Assembly (NCBI RefSeq): GCF_003265705.1
Contig: NW_020313168.1
Location: forward strand, 3,515,214 to 3,579,213
Source of the DNA: Callorhinus ursinus
Taxonomy: Eukaryota > Chordata > Mammalia > Carnivora > Otariidae
Direction of reading: 5' to 3'
Length of the DNA: 64,000 bases
Part shown: piece after piece, positions 21,120-33,639 of the stretch
Numbering within the stretch: position 1 is the first letter of the stretch
Layout: every line of letters begins with the position of its first letter
Notes under the pieces: model-generated
What the model was told of the DNA's origin: nothing
Database searches by the model: none
Seen by the model: the letters and a program-made list of their open reading frames with translations, nothing else
Program-made: the position numbers and the translations under genes

Positions 21120-21262
21120 TTGAGCCATCACACCAGATTGTCAGCTCTGAGACAACAGGGATTCTGTCTCTTGAGGTCATCTCCCGGCTCCCAGCTCCCA
21201 GACAGTGCCTGGCACAGGAAGGGCCCTCGGGACATGTCTGTTTAATAAATGAATGCGTGACA
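21120..21262 (+). repeat. L2 3'-end relic
   Basis: It has the cagtgcctggcacaggaagg and tttaataaatgaatgcgtga pattern of the L2 3' end. Confidence 0.5.
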
Positions 21263-22215
21263 ACAAACCACAGGTTGCTCTATGCCAGACAGGATCATGT
21301 GAATAGTTTATCAGCACCTGTTTTCTGTAAGCCAGGAGAATGTGATTCAGATGTGTTAACACATCAGGGTAGTGGTTCTGACTCTTTAAGGTGGTTCAAG
21401 CTTGTCAGGGTGGAGGTGTTCTGAAGTTGTAGGAGGGAGAAGCAGCATAGGAAGGAGAAAAAGGAGGCTGTTTCTGGGGGTGCCACCTCTCTCTTCTTGT
21501 CCTTGACCCATTTCCTTCCACCTGAGAGCAGGCTACCTGCCCACTGAACTCCCTTCCCTATGCTTGGCTCTAGGCAGCTGCAAATTCTCCCTTAAACACC
21601 TGGTGGATCCAGGTGCAATTGCGTCATCTTTGCACACTGTCTGAACAAACTGAAGGCTGGGCAGCTTCCTCTCTGGTTGCAGAGGGACTGTAAAAGTCAG
21701 CTTCCATGCTAATACCGTCATGGTCATAATCCCGAGTCTTTTACTGGGTAAATACCACATGGCTGTCACTCTGCTACGTGCAGAATCTTTTGTTTATCAT
21801 TTCTTGTAAGAAACCATGAGTATGTACTGAATTCCTACTATTACAATAAATATATTATTTCTTGAGGTTGAGTAAGCCTGCGACGCTCCTTGGCTGCAGA
21901 CATTTGCATAGTCAAGACACGGGTGAGCTAAGTGGCCAAGGGGCTCCAGCCGGCACACGGTGTAGACAGGCTCTGCATCCATTTCTCTGGCTGATGTGGT
22001 CTTTGCTGGAGCGGCCAAACCCTGAGGCCATAGACTGTGATTCTAGCATCGGCCTTCTCTAACTCCCCAGAGTGAACACCATGTTCAAGGCTCCAGTTCC
22101 CATTGTCACCCTGTGCTGGGCCCTCTGATGATTTGTGTCCCGTGGTCCTCCCTGACTGCCCTCTCTCAGCAGCTCCATCACTGCTCAGCCCACTGAGACA
22201 GCCATGAAAATATCC
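21263..22215. other. Intergenic, nothing recognised
   Basis: Unique-looking sequence with no gene or clear repeat. Confidence 0.5.
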
Positions 22216-22430
22216 CCAGTGTTCTTGAAATGTTTTATTTCCAGATATTTTCAAACTTGCAGAAAAGTTGCAAGAACGGTACAGAGAATTCCCATACACC
22301 TTTCCCCCATCTCCTAATTTTAACATATTTTTCTACATTTCATTTGTTTGTTCTGTTCTTAGGTTTTAGATTTCTGATTATACCTGTTTCTTTTTCATAT
22401 ATCTCCAAGTGCTTGAGGATATTTATTTAG
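22216..22430. repeat. Old LINE-type fragment
   Basis: The text tcaaacttgcagaaaagttg, caagaacggtacagagaatt and cccatacacctttccc resembles a common mammalian L1M-type 3' sequence. The exact family is unassigned. Confidence 0.45.
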
Positions 22431-22689
22431 TCTGGAGGGTTAAATTATAGCTTTCTTCTGCCTCATAGTTGATTTGGGGGAGAGAATTTCCATCAACAGA
22501 AATGCTTTGTTTCAGATTTTCCATTTTCCTCTTAGAGTAACTTTGTATAGAGTTTCTCTTGAGTTTCTCTATCCCCAGGTCTCTCGGTAGATGGGGTTCC
22601 TAATTCAAGAGTACCCTGATCTTTTAATGTTCCCTGGATCCAATTCCAATGAGGAGATGTTCCCACACATACAACACTAAGCAATTCTT

Positions 22690-23515
22690 GCACACCAGAA
22701 TTCAGTTTAATTCAACCCAATTCTGACACTATCTACCCACAGATAGCATCAGATTCCACAGGTTAAGGGCCCAGTCCTACAAGACGGTCCCCCACCCCCC
22801 CCCCCCCCCCTTCAGATACCAGTTGCAAGCCACAGCTGAGAGCCTGCGGATTGGCTACAGATGGGAGGTTCCAATGACCACCTCCTTAGCTTTGACGAAT
22901 TTGCTAGAGCAGCTTACATAACTCAGGGAAAACACTTACTCACCTTTACTGGTTTATTAAAGGCTATGATAAGGGATGCAGGTCAAGGGCCAGATGGAGA
23001 GAAACTTAAGGTGAGGTGTGGGGAAAGGGTGCAGAGCATCCGTGCTCCCTCCAGATATTCCACTCTCCCTGTCCCTGCACCTGCCACCAGCCTGGAAGCT
23101 CTCTGAGCCTTGTCCTTTTGGGGTTTTATGGAGGCTTCATTACATAGGCATGCTTGGTTAAACCTCTAGCCCCTCACCCCTCCTGGAGGTCAGGGGTGGG
23201 GCTGAAAGTTCAACCCTGTATTCCTGGTTGGTTCCCCTGGCAACCAGCCCCCATCCTTAGGTGTTCTCCCTAAATCACCTCAGTAACATAAGCCTATTTG
23301 TGGTAAGAAAGGGGCTGGTTATGAATAACAAAACACCCATTTCACTGTCATGGCTCTGAATGAAGCATTTCAGTAACTGAGGACAAGTAGCCAAATAAGA
23401 CAAAAGATGCGCCTCTTGCTCTTCTCACTCAGGAAGTGCCAAGGGCTCCAGGAGCTGTGAGCCAGGAACTTCAGACAAAGACCAAATATCTCTATGTCTT
23501 ACAATTCACGGTATC
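22690..23515. repeat. Old dispersed repeat family A, copy 2
   Basis: It is co-linear with 19855-20440 in the same orientation and extends further (ggaggtcaggggtggggctg, aaccagcccccatccttagg). It includes a C-run at 22789-22810. Confidence 0.6.
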
Positions 23516-25140
23516 ACAGTGGCGCTCTGAATGACCAGGTGCTGGACCAGCTTCAGGTGTCTTTGGACGTCATGGTGGACCTTCCTTTTTCTGGGGATGA
23601 TTTCGTCTGTGCTTTGTCTTCACCGGAACCTGCAGCACACTCCAGCCACACGCTTGGCCGTCCTAGGGGCGTGGCAGCCAGAGCGCCGTTGGGGTGTGAT
23701 ACTCTCTTTGTGGAGGTAATTTGAAGTTTGGTTTGGTTTTCCCTGCATCTCCCAGTAAACCAGAAGGCACATGTCCCATTTGTGCTGTGGGTCCATCTTA
23801 TGCTTTTAGGAGGCAGGATGTTTGGAGAGGTTCGGATTGTTCTCCAGACATTCTGAACTTCTGTTTCCCCTGTGATCTTTCCCCTCCTTCCCCAGCTGCG
23901 GTCCGGGAAACAGGTGTGCGGGCAGGATGTTAGTAGGTTGACGTGACGGGGCAGTCCTGCAGTCGCGTGCGACCGGGCAGGGCTTGGTGGAACAAAGCTA
24001 GCTCTCTGCTTGGGGCCTTGGGTCTCCAAGCCAGGGCTGCGCTTTGTGGCATGTCCCAAAGGTATTCGGACAAAGAACGCTTTTTTAAAGCCGCACGTAT
24101 CGAGAGCTTGTGACAGGCGGGCGTCCCTTGGAATGCCATGTGGGGAGCACAGCCCGGCTCAGGTGTACCTGTCCAAAGCCCCCTTTCTGTTTTGATCTGG
24201 TTTTCAGAGCCACTTCCTGTGTCCTGCACACCTTTTCTCAACTCAGCAACACATGTTTGTTGTTGAAATAGCCCCGAAGTAATGCGTTTGCCATCATGTC
24301 CATGGGACCAGGCCAGGCCCCGCGCTCCGGATGCCCGCTTCCTGTGCTGCGAATCCTGAAAACACACTGAGCCGCACACTTGTGCTCTATCTCTATACGA
24401 GAAACTTCGTGTTTTTGTTTTTGTTTTTTTCCAGTCTGATGCAGCCTGCCCTTGCTCTCCAGCCCTGAATCCCCTTGCTTTTGCTTTCTGAGCAGCTGTT
24501 CGCGCGCAGGTGGCCTGTTCTACGTGATAACGTAGCCCGCCGAGGGCTATGGCTACACGCCGTTCGTTTCATACAGCACCTAGCACGGGGCAGCTAGGTT
24601 ATCCCCAGTGGAAACCAGTTCTTCTGGGGGACAGTGAAGGTCAAAGACAAAAAGGTTCTGGGTCCTGGGGTTGACTCTCCAGGGCTTTCTGTTTCCCACC
24701 GAGCAGGAACATTCCGTTAGCAAAGCGAATCCTGACTCCAAAAATGCCATGCCCATTCAGGACGATGTTCTAAGCGGAGGACCCGCAACCGCCCGTTCCT
24801 GGTCGCCTCCCCGCCTGCACCCAGTCTGCAGTGTCTGCTGAGCCCCATGAGCTTGTAACTGGAGGTGGGGAGCCTGCTGGTCCCAAGCCCTCCTGCCCAA
24901 AGCTCTTCCCTCACGCCGACGTTCTGCAGAGCTGACTCGGGGTCTGCTGGGCCTGGGGGCCGGGCACCGGACACTCCCCACCAGGCCGCCGCTGCTAGAG
25001 CGAGGGTGGCAGCCCGTGAACTGTGGGGCAGCTGCCCATGGAGCCCAGGAAGCTCATCGTTTCCTCAACTTCCCCAGAAGAACCCGTGCCTGCCAGAGGC
25101 TTTACCTGAGTGAATCTTCACTCGAGCTCCTTGGGCTGTA
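23516..25140. other. Intergenic, nothing recognised
   Basis: This is mixed-composition unique-looking sequence. Several short open frames occur on both strands, none protein-like. Confidence 0.5.
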
Positions 25141-25141
25141 G

Positions 25142-25327
25142 GGCCATGCTCTCCTGCGGGGGCTTCTCCTGGCCCCCTGCCTTTCGGCAGGGCTGACCTT
25201 GGCCCTCACATCCCTGGACGACGACGTTGCCAGCGTCGACCCTGACTACTGCTACCCAGAACTTGGCCATCCCACCCTGGGGGGCAGGCCCATCACCTTT
25301 TACTACCTGCCTATGGCCCCCCCCAGA
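25142..25327 (+). other. Unidentified open segment with signal-peptide-like start
   Basis: The frame reads GHALLRGLLLAPCLSAGLT then LALTSLDDDVASVDPDYCYP, ELGHPTLGGRPITFYYLP and MAPPR. A leader-like hydrophobic run is followed by an acidic, Tyr-rich sequence that looks protein-like. The only nearby ATG (25146) is one base out of frame and the codon before the Gly is TAG. A pyrimidine tract ending in ttcggcag (to 25190) could be an acceptor, and gtgggt at 25328 a donor. I do not recognise the protein. It could be a pseudogene remnant, an unannotated exon, or chance. Confidence 0.25.
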
Positions 25328-25985
25328 GTGGGTGCACAGGAAGAGGCTCTCCCAGCTCGCACGTGTACCCGGTGTCCCTGGAGAGTGGCTCCCTGGGAAC
25401 TAGAGCAAGTGGCAGGTGGGGGAGGAAGCCTGGCTGGGCCCCGAACCCAGCCCTGCGTCTCCATACTCGGTTTTTGGTCCCATGTGTGGTTCTGGTGGGA
25501 GGCTGCCTCGGTGAAGGACGCGGTCGTTCTTCCTGCTCTTCCCGCTCGGCCTGCAGAGCTCCCTCTGTGCACCCACTGGGCGCCTTCCAGGGCCCTGGCA
25601 CGGGGCCTGAGCCAGAGCCAGAGCTCTGGGCCTCTCTTGCCCGAGCCCACCTGATCGGGCGTCAGAAATGAGCACGGTCCCTCCACTTTAGACCACAGCG
25701 TTCACCGTGTCATCATAGTGACTCGAAATTTCTAACACACAGAACGTTTCGGGTCAGAAGGAGGGAAGATCCAGACACATTTAGGAAGCAAGGACTCCAG
25801 CTGGCACACAGTGGAGTCAGATACATCGTGGGTGAATCCTCCTTTCTCCTTTTTGTTCTATAAGCTCCCCTCCCCTACAACACACTTGCGTGCGCGCACG
25901 CACACACCCACCCCCCCAAAGCTCAGCTCCTGTTTTTAATGGACTTTTTTCTAATTAAGAATCTAATTTTAAGAATCCAGGAGAG
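25328..25985. other. Intergenic, low-complexity patches only
   Basis: The open frame continues to 25654 but becomes Arg/Pro/Ser-rich and unlike a protein. A short CA-rich patch lies at about 25880-25915. Confidence 0.45.
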
Positions 25986-26190
25986 CAGGCGCCTGGGTGG
26001 CTCAGGCGTTAAGCGACTGCCTTCGGCTCAGGTCATGATCCCGGAGTCCCGGGATCGAGTCCCGCATCGGGCTCCCTGCTCGGCGGGGGCCTGCTTCTCC
26101 CTCTGACCCTCCCCCCTCTCATGTGCTTTCTCTCTTTCTCTTTCTCTCTCTCAAATAAATAAATAAAATCTTAAAAAAAAAAAAAAAAAA
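25986..26190 (+). repeat. Can-SINE
   Basis: It has a gcgcctgggtggctcagg head, a CT-rich tract, an AATAAATAAATAAAATCTT tail and an A-run. The target-site duplication is aagaatccaggagag (25971-25985), repeated with one change at about 26190-26204. Confidence 0.96.
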
Positions 26191-26204
26191 GGAATCCAGG
26201 AGAG

Positions 26205-27549
26205 AAGAGTCTTTTCTGAGTTACGCATTATAAAATCATCTGTTGGCCAATGTGGATCAGAAAGATCTATTGTACTAGAACGTAGGCGCTGAAGCGGGAC
26301 GTCAGGTGAGTGAGCTGAGGGGCAAGTCGGGGCCAACGAGACACATTCACACTCAGGGGAAATGAGGGCTCGGAGCCTCCAGACTCTGCTTTCTTGTGAC
26401 CAGAACAAGCAGGTGGGCAGAAAGGCAGAGGGTGGAGACGCGCGCGTGCCGGTGACGCCGGGGGTCAGGCTGGTGTCAGGTGTGGTGGCGAGAACAACCT
26501 CACGTAAGGGCAGTGAATGGGGTGTCAGGTGGATGACCGAATGAGGAATTACAGAGAAGAACCAGGATGGTAACTCACGAGGCACGCGGGAGCGCGGTGC
26601 CCCTGCGTCTGCCACCGTGGAAGCTCCGGGCGTGCGACAGGTGTTCGTGGACACCGCGGGCCTCCTGCCCGCCCTGTGCTTTCCTTTGCCACACAAACAC
26701 CGTGCGGTCAGGAGGCCATGTTTTGAGAAGCATTGTTCTAGAATTTCAGGTTCTTGGCATGAAATGGTACCTGCAGATCTATAACGTTGAGTCTTCCTAT
26801 TTGTGGTTCTAACTACGTTCCCATGCCCCGTATGGATCCAGCTTGCTGGACGTTGGCTTGTCTTGCTGATCCTTTCACACAGCCGGCTCTCGGCCCGATT
26901 GTCTGGTCTGGAGTGGGTGTTCCCTGGGGGCGGGAAGAACGGATGCATTCGTTCTTGCACCTTTATTAACTCCTTGCTCTTCCTTTATCCCTGTAGTTTG
27001 GGCTCAGTGCTTAGCTCATGTAGTGTGCATCTTTTTGTCTTGGAGTAGGTGTGAATTGACTGTTACCAGCCTGCTGTGTGCAAACGTGCACTTCTATTTC
27101 CAGCCCCACTCAGACGCGCCTCTGACAAGCCCATTCCCGCTTGGCAACAAGAAGACTAAATTTAACTCAGCTTAACCCGGTAAACAGTTCCGTCGGGCAT
27201 TTTTCTCTAACATCGCCCAGTTTAAAGCTTCATCTCTCTCCGGTAAACACCTGCTCCCTCCAGGTGTGAGCACTGCAGCCTGCATCTGGCCCAGGCTCCT
27301 CTCCAAACCCCAGCGACCAGCTGCTGGGGGGAGGCTGTGGCAGCTCTCTGTCCTGGCCGCACCCCTGCAGCCTGCCTGGGGAGCTGGCCGGTGGGGTAGT
27401 GCTCAGAGACGTCTGTGTCGGTGGCTGGCTGCAGGTTGGGGGCAGTGAAGGCTGCTCATCCGATTCTGGAGTTACATGGTGACATCTGGCCACATGTGAT
27501 GGTCTTTGGGTCCCAACCCCCACTAGCCTCCCAGTTTACACACACCCCA

Positions 27550-27550
<1 letters not shown>
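26205..27550. other. Intergenic, nothing recognised
   Basis: No gene or clear interspersed repeat. The 269-codon minus-strand frame here runs into the SINE and is not a gene. Confidence 0.5.

Positions 27551-27594
<44 letters not shown>
27551..27594. repeat. (AC)22 microsatellite
   Basis: An uninterrupted AC dinucleotide run of 44 bases, likely to be length-polymorphic. Confidence 0.98.
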
Positions 27595-27599
<5 letters not shown>

Positions 27600-28936
27600 T
27601 TCCCTTGCTGCCCCCTGTCACCTTTGGCCGTCCCTGGAGGGCGCTGGCATGGGAGAGAAAGCAAGTGGACAATGTCTCGAGTCACTGCCCGGAGCATGTT
27701 CCTTGTGGATTGTGGGTGTGCTTTTCTCTCCCACCATTTCTGTCCTACCCAGGGGCACAGGTGTCTGCTCGAGGGGAGGGTGCACGTTCTAAAAGCCAAA
27801 GGAAGGGCAGGGATGTCGCGGGGCAGCTTCTCGCCTCAAAGCCTTTTTCGCTCCTCGGTTCCTGTTCTGTGCTCGTTGAGGAGTCCACCCTACGATCCAG
27901 TTGCCCGGGACCGGCTCTGAATGTGAGACACAGAGGTAGTGGCTGTCCGGGACAAGGGGCAGAAAGGCGAGATTTCTGTCCTCCCAAAAAGAGCCGGGGC
28001 ATTGAGACTACTGGCTCAACACAGAAATCCCATTTTGATCAGCAAAGAACCACAAACTGGACAGCTTAAAACAAAACAAAACAAAATTCTTGCACAGTCT
28101 GGGGGCCAGAAGTCCGAAATCAGGGTGTCGCAGGGCCCCGCTCCCTCCGCAGGCCCCGGGGAAGGATCCTGCCAGGCTCCCCCAGCTCCTGGTGGTGCCT
28201 GCCACCCTCAGCGTCTCAGGCTTGTAGCTGCACCCGTCCACCTGTCCCCGTGTCGCGTCGCCTTCTCCCGTGTATCTGTTTTCTTCCAAGCACACTGGGT
28301 GAGGGCCCACCCTAATCCGGGAGGACCGCACCTGCACTGGAGACCGGACTTCCAAGTAAGGTCTCCCTCACAGGCTTGGGGGACACTGTCCAGCCCGGGA
28401 CAGGGCGGGGATCGGCATGCATGCTGACGCGGTCACTCTCTCGGGGCCCTCTGCCGACGAGCGGGCGGGCCCAGGCGCGGTGGCACGTCTGTGGCTCACA
28501 TTCCTTAACCTGTCCTCTGACCTGAAGCAGGAGCCCCACCGCAGCCACAGGTGTTTCCCAGGCCGGAATGTGATCTTACGGGCCTTGCTAATCCTGCTAG
28601 TCCTCTCCCAGGAGAGACTTCTGGAACTTTCTCCCCGTTTGGTGCTTTCTGGTCGCAGTCTACAGTGGAAAACCAGTCAGGGGCCCCTCACCCACTTTCC
28701 AGATCCTTTTTCTGGGGGAATGTTCTCATTCTCTCCCCGGAAGGGGCCCATCTTGCTCTGGCGCGGGGCCTGCAGGGCCCCCGTGAGGCTGGGTGCTCCG
28801 TGCCGGCGACAGGAAGCTCGCCCCGGCTCCCACAAGGACCTGTCCCTCTGGATCTCAGCGGCGTCCCGTGGACGTCACAACGCTTCCCCGAGGACACCTG
28901 CAAACACCGACGGGGTGAGAGACGACTTAGAGGTCT
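27600..28936. other. Intergenic with an old-repeat fragment
   Basis: The 28030-28360 part (accacaaactggacagctta.., gtctgggggccagaagtccg) belongs to the same ancient repeat family as 18700, 49630 and 62810. The rest is unremarkable. Confidence 0.45.
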
Positions 28937-29655
28937 TTTTCTTTTTTTAAATGTTCTTATTGAGGCAAAATTCACATAACATGAAACTAACCATTTTTAA
29001 ACAGTTCAGTGGCAATCAGGGCATTCACACCGTTGGGTAACCAGCTCACCTCTCCGCAGTCCCAGAATGTTTCCATTACCCGGAAGGAAAGCCTGGACCC
29101 CGTGGGCAGTGGCTTCCTGTTCTGCCCTTTCCCAACCCCCCCCCCCCCCCCCTTGTCAGCCACCTGCTTTCTGTCTCTAGGATTCGCCTCTTCTGAGTAT
29201 TTTATGCCAGAAATGGGATCCTTTAATATGTGGTCTTTTGTGCCTGGCTTCTCTCCCCCTCAGCATAATGTTTACGGGGTCCGTAAACACCTTGCAGGTG
29301 TCCCCGTGGCCAAACACTGTTCCGTGGTCTGGAGAGACCACAGTGTGGGTATCCGCTCACTCACGGACAGGCACTCGGCTCTTCTCACCTTCAGCCGTGG
29401 TGAATGATGCTCCGGTGAACATGCTTGTACATCTGTTTCAGCGTCTGTTTTCAGTTCTCTGGGGCACGTATCTAGGAGTGGAATTCCTGAGTCATATGGT
29501 AATTTTATGTTTAGCTTTTTGAGGAGCCACCAAACTGTTTTCCACAGTGACTGCACCACTTTATGTCCCCACAGGCAGTGCGCGAGGGCTCCAACTTCTC
29601 GTTAACACCTGCTATTATCTGTCTTGATGCGAAGTGGTGTCTCATTGTGGTTTGG
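28937..29655 (-). repeat. L1 3'-end fragment
   Basis: The + strand shows ttattgaggcaaaattcaca, ctcagcataatgtttacggg, atctaggagtggaattcctg, and gtgaatgatgctccggtgaa. This is the antisense of a common old L1 3' end. A C-run lies at 29136-29152. Confidence 0.75.
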
Positions 29656-29659
29656 ATGG

Positions 29660-31231
29660 TCTGGTTCCCGTGATGCCTTCACACTGGGGTCTGACCCATT
29701 GTGAAAGCTGTTGGTGCCGCCCGGCCCCCTTCCGCTCCGGTTGTGAAAGAACAGAGGTAGGCGTACCCTACTTCACTGTCTGCAAAATCGCTTGCCCCAC
29801 AGTGAAGTGGGGGGTTGGGGAGGCTCATAGAAGCGACCCTCAAAGCACAGAGTCCTTACGAAAGACTAGCCCAGGCAAAGCCCGACAGCAGAAATCATGT
29901 GTCCATGGACTCAGGTTCCCCTGATTCCTCAGCTTAAAGCGCGGCCACGTTCTGGGTAGAAAAGAACCCACTTTCATCCTGAAGGCCCAGCCTGTCTAGT
30001 GTTTGCAATATTCTCTCCCCTGTGTCTTCACCAACGCCCGTGTTCTCCGGTCCGTGAAAACGACTTGCACACACAAACTCAAATCTGGAAAAGTCTCCAA
30101 GAACATCAGGCACCCTCCACCACAAGTAGGCAGGCCAAGTACAAGGCGGTGGTGACTTGGGTCCTGGGAGTACACCGTGTGGGCTTTTCCAAAGCCGTCT
30201 CCCATGCCGGGCAGGCATCCGATTTCCGTGTGGAAGAGCCCTTCTGGGAATCAGCAGCTTTAAAAGCCTTCCGATGGGGCAGACATTTCCCAGTGTGTCC
30301 TTGACAAAGACAAGAGGTAGAGCGCCAGATGCTGAGGTCAGAGTCCAGCGTTTGTGCGTTTGTGCACGAGAGAGACAAATCCAGGGTAAGTGTGTTAGAT
30401 GAGCTAAAACAGAGCACTGGAAAAGGACCCCGGATACCGGCCCTAGCAAGACTGGGTGGCTACCAGCCCCCGTAAATGCAGAGAAACACCGTGGGGCAGC
30501 GCGCCCCGGCTAAAGGGAGCTGTGCTCTCTGGTGACGCTTGAAGCTTCATCAAGTCGTTTTGAAAATCAAGGTTCTTAAATGCTGTTCAGTGATTCCAGG
30601 GCAGGAATCGGGCCCAGAAAATGCAAAGTGAGATGCCCCGGCTAGACAGCAGTGGTTTGGACACGCTCGGTGTCTCACAGATTGCACGCAGGTGCCAGAG
30701 GGAGAGGTAGTAGGGTCTTAGAGGCCATCCTGTTTATTTTCTAAGTGGGGAAACTGAGGCACCAAGCAACGGGGCGCCTCTCCCAAGGGCACTGAGCTAA
30801 CCTGTGCGGGGCTGGTCCCCTGGCACCAGGCTGGTGCTGGGGTCTCCTCCCCCATGTCGCGGGGGAGGGGTTGTTGAAAGGAAAAGAAAAGCCACGGATT
30901 CCCTGTCTGATTGGCTTGTCTTGGGATCCCTTCTCAGGAGGTTGTTGAGAAATGGCCTGGCGTCCTTTGCTGGGCCTGGGAGAGACTCCGCTGCCAAGTG
31001 CTATGGACTGATGGGAGACACGCTCGAGGTACAGACCTGTGACCATGCTTGGTGGCCAAGAAGTGAGAAACTTGGGGGTTCAGCTTCTTGTTCCTCAGTG
31101 AGGGAGTTCCCTTGGCAGGTGCACATGAATAAATGGAAGCTCGAGGTTTGGGTGGTGTTCTGGTATTCTGACTACACCGAAATTTCTTGGCCCTAGTTCC
31201 TAACACACTCTGTGTCCATCAGGGTGCAACC
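29660..31231. other. Intergenic with a MIR relic
   Basis: The only recognisable element is a MIR-like stretch at 30715-30815 (ctaagtggggaaactgaggc). No coding signal was seen. Confidence 0.5.
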
Positions 31232-31248
31232 AGAGAAACAGAACCAGG

Positions 31249-31445
31249 GGCGCCTGGGTGGCTCAGTTGGTTGAGCGACTGCCTTCGACTCAGGTCATGA
31301 TCCTGGAGTCCCGGGATCGAGTCCCGCATCGGGCTCCCAGCTCAGCAGGGAGTCTGCTTCTCCCTCTGAACCTCTTCCCTCTCGTGCTCTCTCTCTCTCT
31401 CATTCTCTCTCTCTCAAATAAATAAATAAAATCTTTAAAAAAAAA
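31249..31445 (+). repeat. Can-SINE
   Basis: A complete element with perfect 17-bp flanking duplication agagaaacagaaccagg (31232-31248 and 31451-31467). A (TG)n/(CG)n run follows at about 31480-31504. Confidence 0.97.
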
Positions 31446-31504
31446 GAGAGAGAGAAACAGAACCAGGAGAATGCATGCGTGTGTGTGTGTGTGTGCGCGC
31501 GCAC

Positions 31505-32955
31505 GCTGAGCTCTATTGCAGGCAGTGGGCTTATGTGGCCATGGGGGCTGGCGAGGCACGTCTGAAGTGGTAGGAATGGCTGTTAGGAAGGGCAGACTGG
31601 ACATTTTGGTCACTGGCCGAAGCTGCTGGCCACAGATGGAATTCTTCCTTCTGCAGGAAAACCTCAGGTCTGCTCTGAAGACTCTCAGCTGATTAGGTGA
31701 GGCCCACCCAGGTGTCCGAGCGTAATCTCCCCCCTCAAAGCCAGCTGATTATGGACTTTCATCACAGCTACAAAATGCCTTCCCAGCAGCACCTGGGTTA
31801 GTGTGTGAGGGCGTCACTGGGGACTGTGGCTGCCCCCTGCACACACAGAAGGCTGACCTCTGCACACTCTGTCCCTGCAGAATGAGCCCCTTTATACTGG
31901 CCAGTCCTTGAATCTTGAGTTTGCTAGATCCCCTCAGAGCTGAGCCACAAAAACGACAGACGTCCCCTGTTTTCCTCCTGATTTGTTGGCAAACAGGCAT
32001 TTGGACCCAGTCCCCAAACACTCCCTTTGAACCCCCGCATGGTACGAGTTCAGTGTGGGAGCACCAGAGGCCCCGTCCATCAGGGCGTGGCCAGCATTGA
32101 GCCAGGACAAGGAGAGGGACCCAAGCCATCAAACCCACGGGAGGGTGTGGTCTCAGGCACGGGGTTGTTCCCTTTGGGGTGGCCCTGTCTTTTCAGAATA
32201 TGAGCTACAGAAAACCCACCCACGCTTCTTCAAGCCTAAAGGACTGGGGTTTTTGTTTTGACGGGCCCCGAAGTGCACAGGGCAGATGGGTCTCAGGACC
32301 CCTGAGACGTTCTGGAATGCTATCAGGACTGTCTCCATTCTCACTCCTGCTCTGTTCACCTGTTCCTCCGCTCTCCTCCTCTGGCAGCCCACCCCTACAG
32401 CTGCTGGACCTCCCACGTTACCGTTTCATCCCCCCTGGACGAGGGCTGCTCAGCCCTTTCTGAACCCCCGAGTTCAAGACTCAAGGTTGGCCAACCATGA
32501 CCATGAAGCTGTGGGGGTGGGTGGTGGAGAGATGGCCCGTCCAGAAAGGGCAGGGGTTGGTATGGCCAGCAGACTGGGTGGCTGCCCTGCACCCTTCCCG
32601 CTGGACAGCGTGGGGATCATCCTACAGTCCCCCAGGCAAGTGAAGGTGGGGATGGGCCAGATGGTTGCAGGCGTCAGCTCTCCTAAATTCCCGGCCTGCC
32701 CCCGGCCTCCTTTGTGGCTGCGTGCTTACGGGACCAGCAGCTCTGCACACAGCATCCCGAAAATCCAGATGCCTGGATTTTCCTTGATTTCAACTTGTAT
32801 CTTAGAAATGTACTTTTCCTATGTCCCAGGCCTTTAGACCTATTTCCTCTGTCGGCCTAGTGCTTCCCAAACTACCCGTGTCAAAGGACCTGGTTTTTTT
32901 GTTTTGTTTTGCTTCTATAAAATACAAGAAAAATAAACTGTCAGAAAAATGACCG
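31505..32955. other. Intergenic, nothing recognised
   Basis: Unique-looking sequence. Open frames are short and not protein-like. Confidence 0.5.
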
Positions 32956-32957
32956 TT

Positions 32958-33165
32958 CGGGGCACCTGGGTGGCTCAGTCGGTTAGGCAGCTGCCTTCGG
33001 CCCAGGTCATGATTCCAGGGTCCTGGGATCAAGCCCCGTGTCGGGCTCCCTGCTGAGCGGGGAGCCGGCTTCTCCCTCTCGCTCTAGCTGCCGCTCCCCC
33101 TGCTTGTACTCTCTCTCTCTCTCTAATAAAAAATGAAAAATCTTTAAAAAAAAAAAAAAAAAGAA
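32958..33165 (+). repeat. Can-SINE
   Basis: It has a ggggcacctgggtggctcag head, a CT-rich part, and an aaaaatctttaaaa tail. The duplication agaaaaatgaccg occurs at 32943 and again just after the A-run. Confidence 0.95.
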
Positions 33166-33639
33166 GAAAAGAAAAATGACCGGGCACTTAGATGCCTTGG
33201 GAAGGTCAAGGTGTTGTCAGAGTTTGCGAAAGCTAGTTCCCAGTGGGCTCAGCGCGGGCCCAGCACAGTTAGGTCTCAGCCTGTCACTGAGCGTGGACCA
33301 TGCCTGCCAGACGATTAACGGATCGGTCCTGTGAAAATGTTCCCGAGCACTTACCAGGCACTGTTTCAGCTTATGGAACTTTACTTTTGATGTAGGAAGA
33401 CAATCAATCAATAAACATAATAAATAAGTAAATAAAGCAATGTGTTAGAAGGTGATGTGTCCTGTGGGAACGCCAAAGCAGAGCAGGGGCTGAGGGGGCT
33501 GAGTTGGTTGGGTTTTCCCCCGGGGCGGGTGGATTGCAGCTTTAAACAGGGCAGTCCTAATGAAAATGAAGGAAGTAAACCATCCATAGAAGGATGTGCA
33601 TGGTTGTCCTTATCAGTTCAGACATTTATGGGGTTTTGT

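Noticed and set aside
25986..26060. tRNA-like A/B box in SINE heads as tRNA genes
   Set aside because: It belongs to tRNA-derived Can-SINEs with CT tracts, A tails and target-site duplications, not to functional tRNA genes.
26151..26960. 269-codon minus-strand open frame
   Set aside because: Its C-terminal end is SINE tail (Phe-rich from the A/T tract), and the rest shows no recognisable protein.
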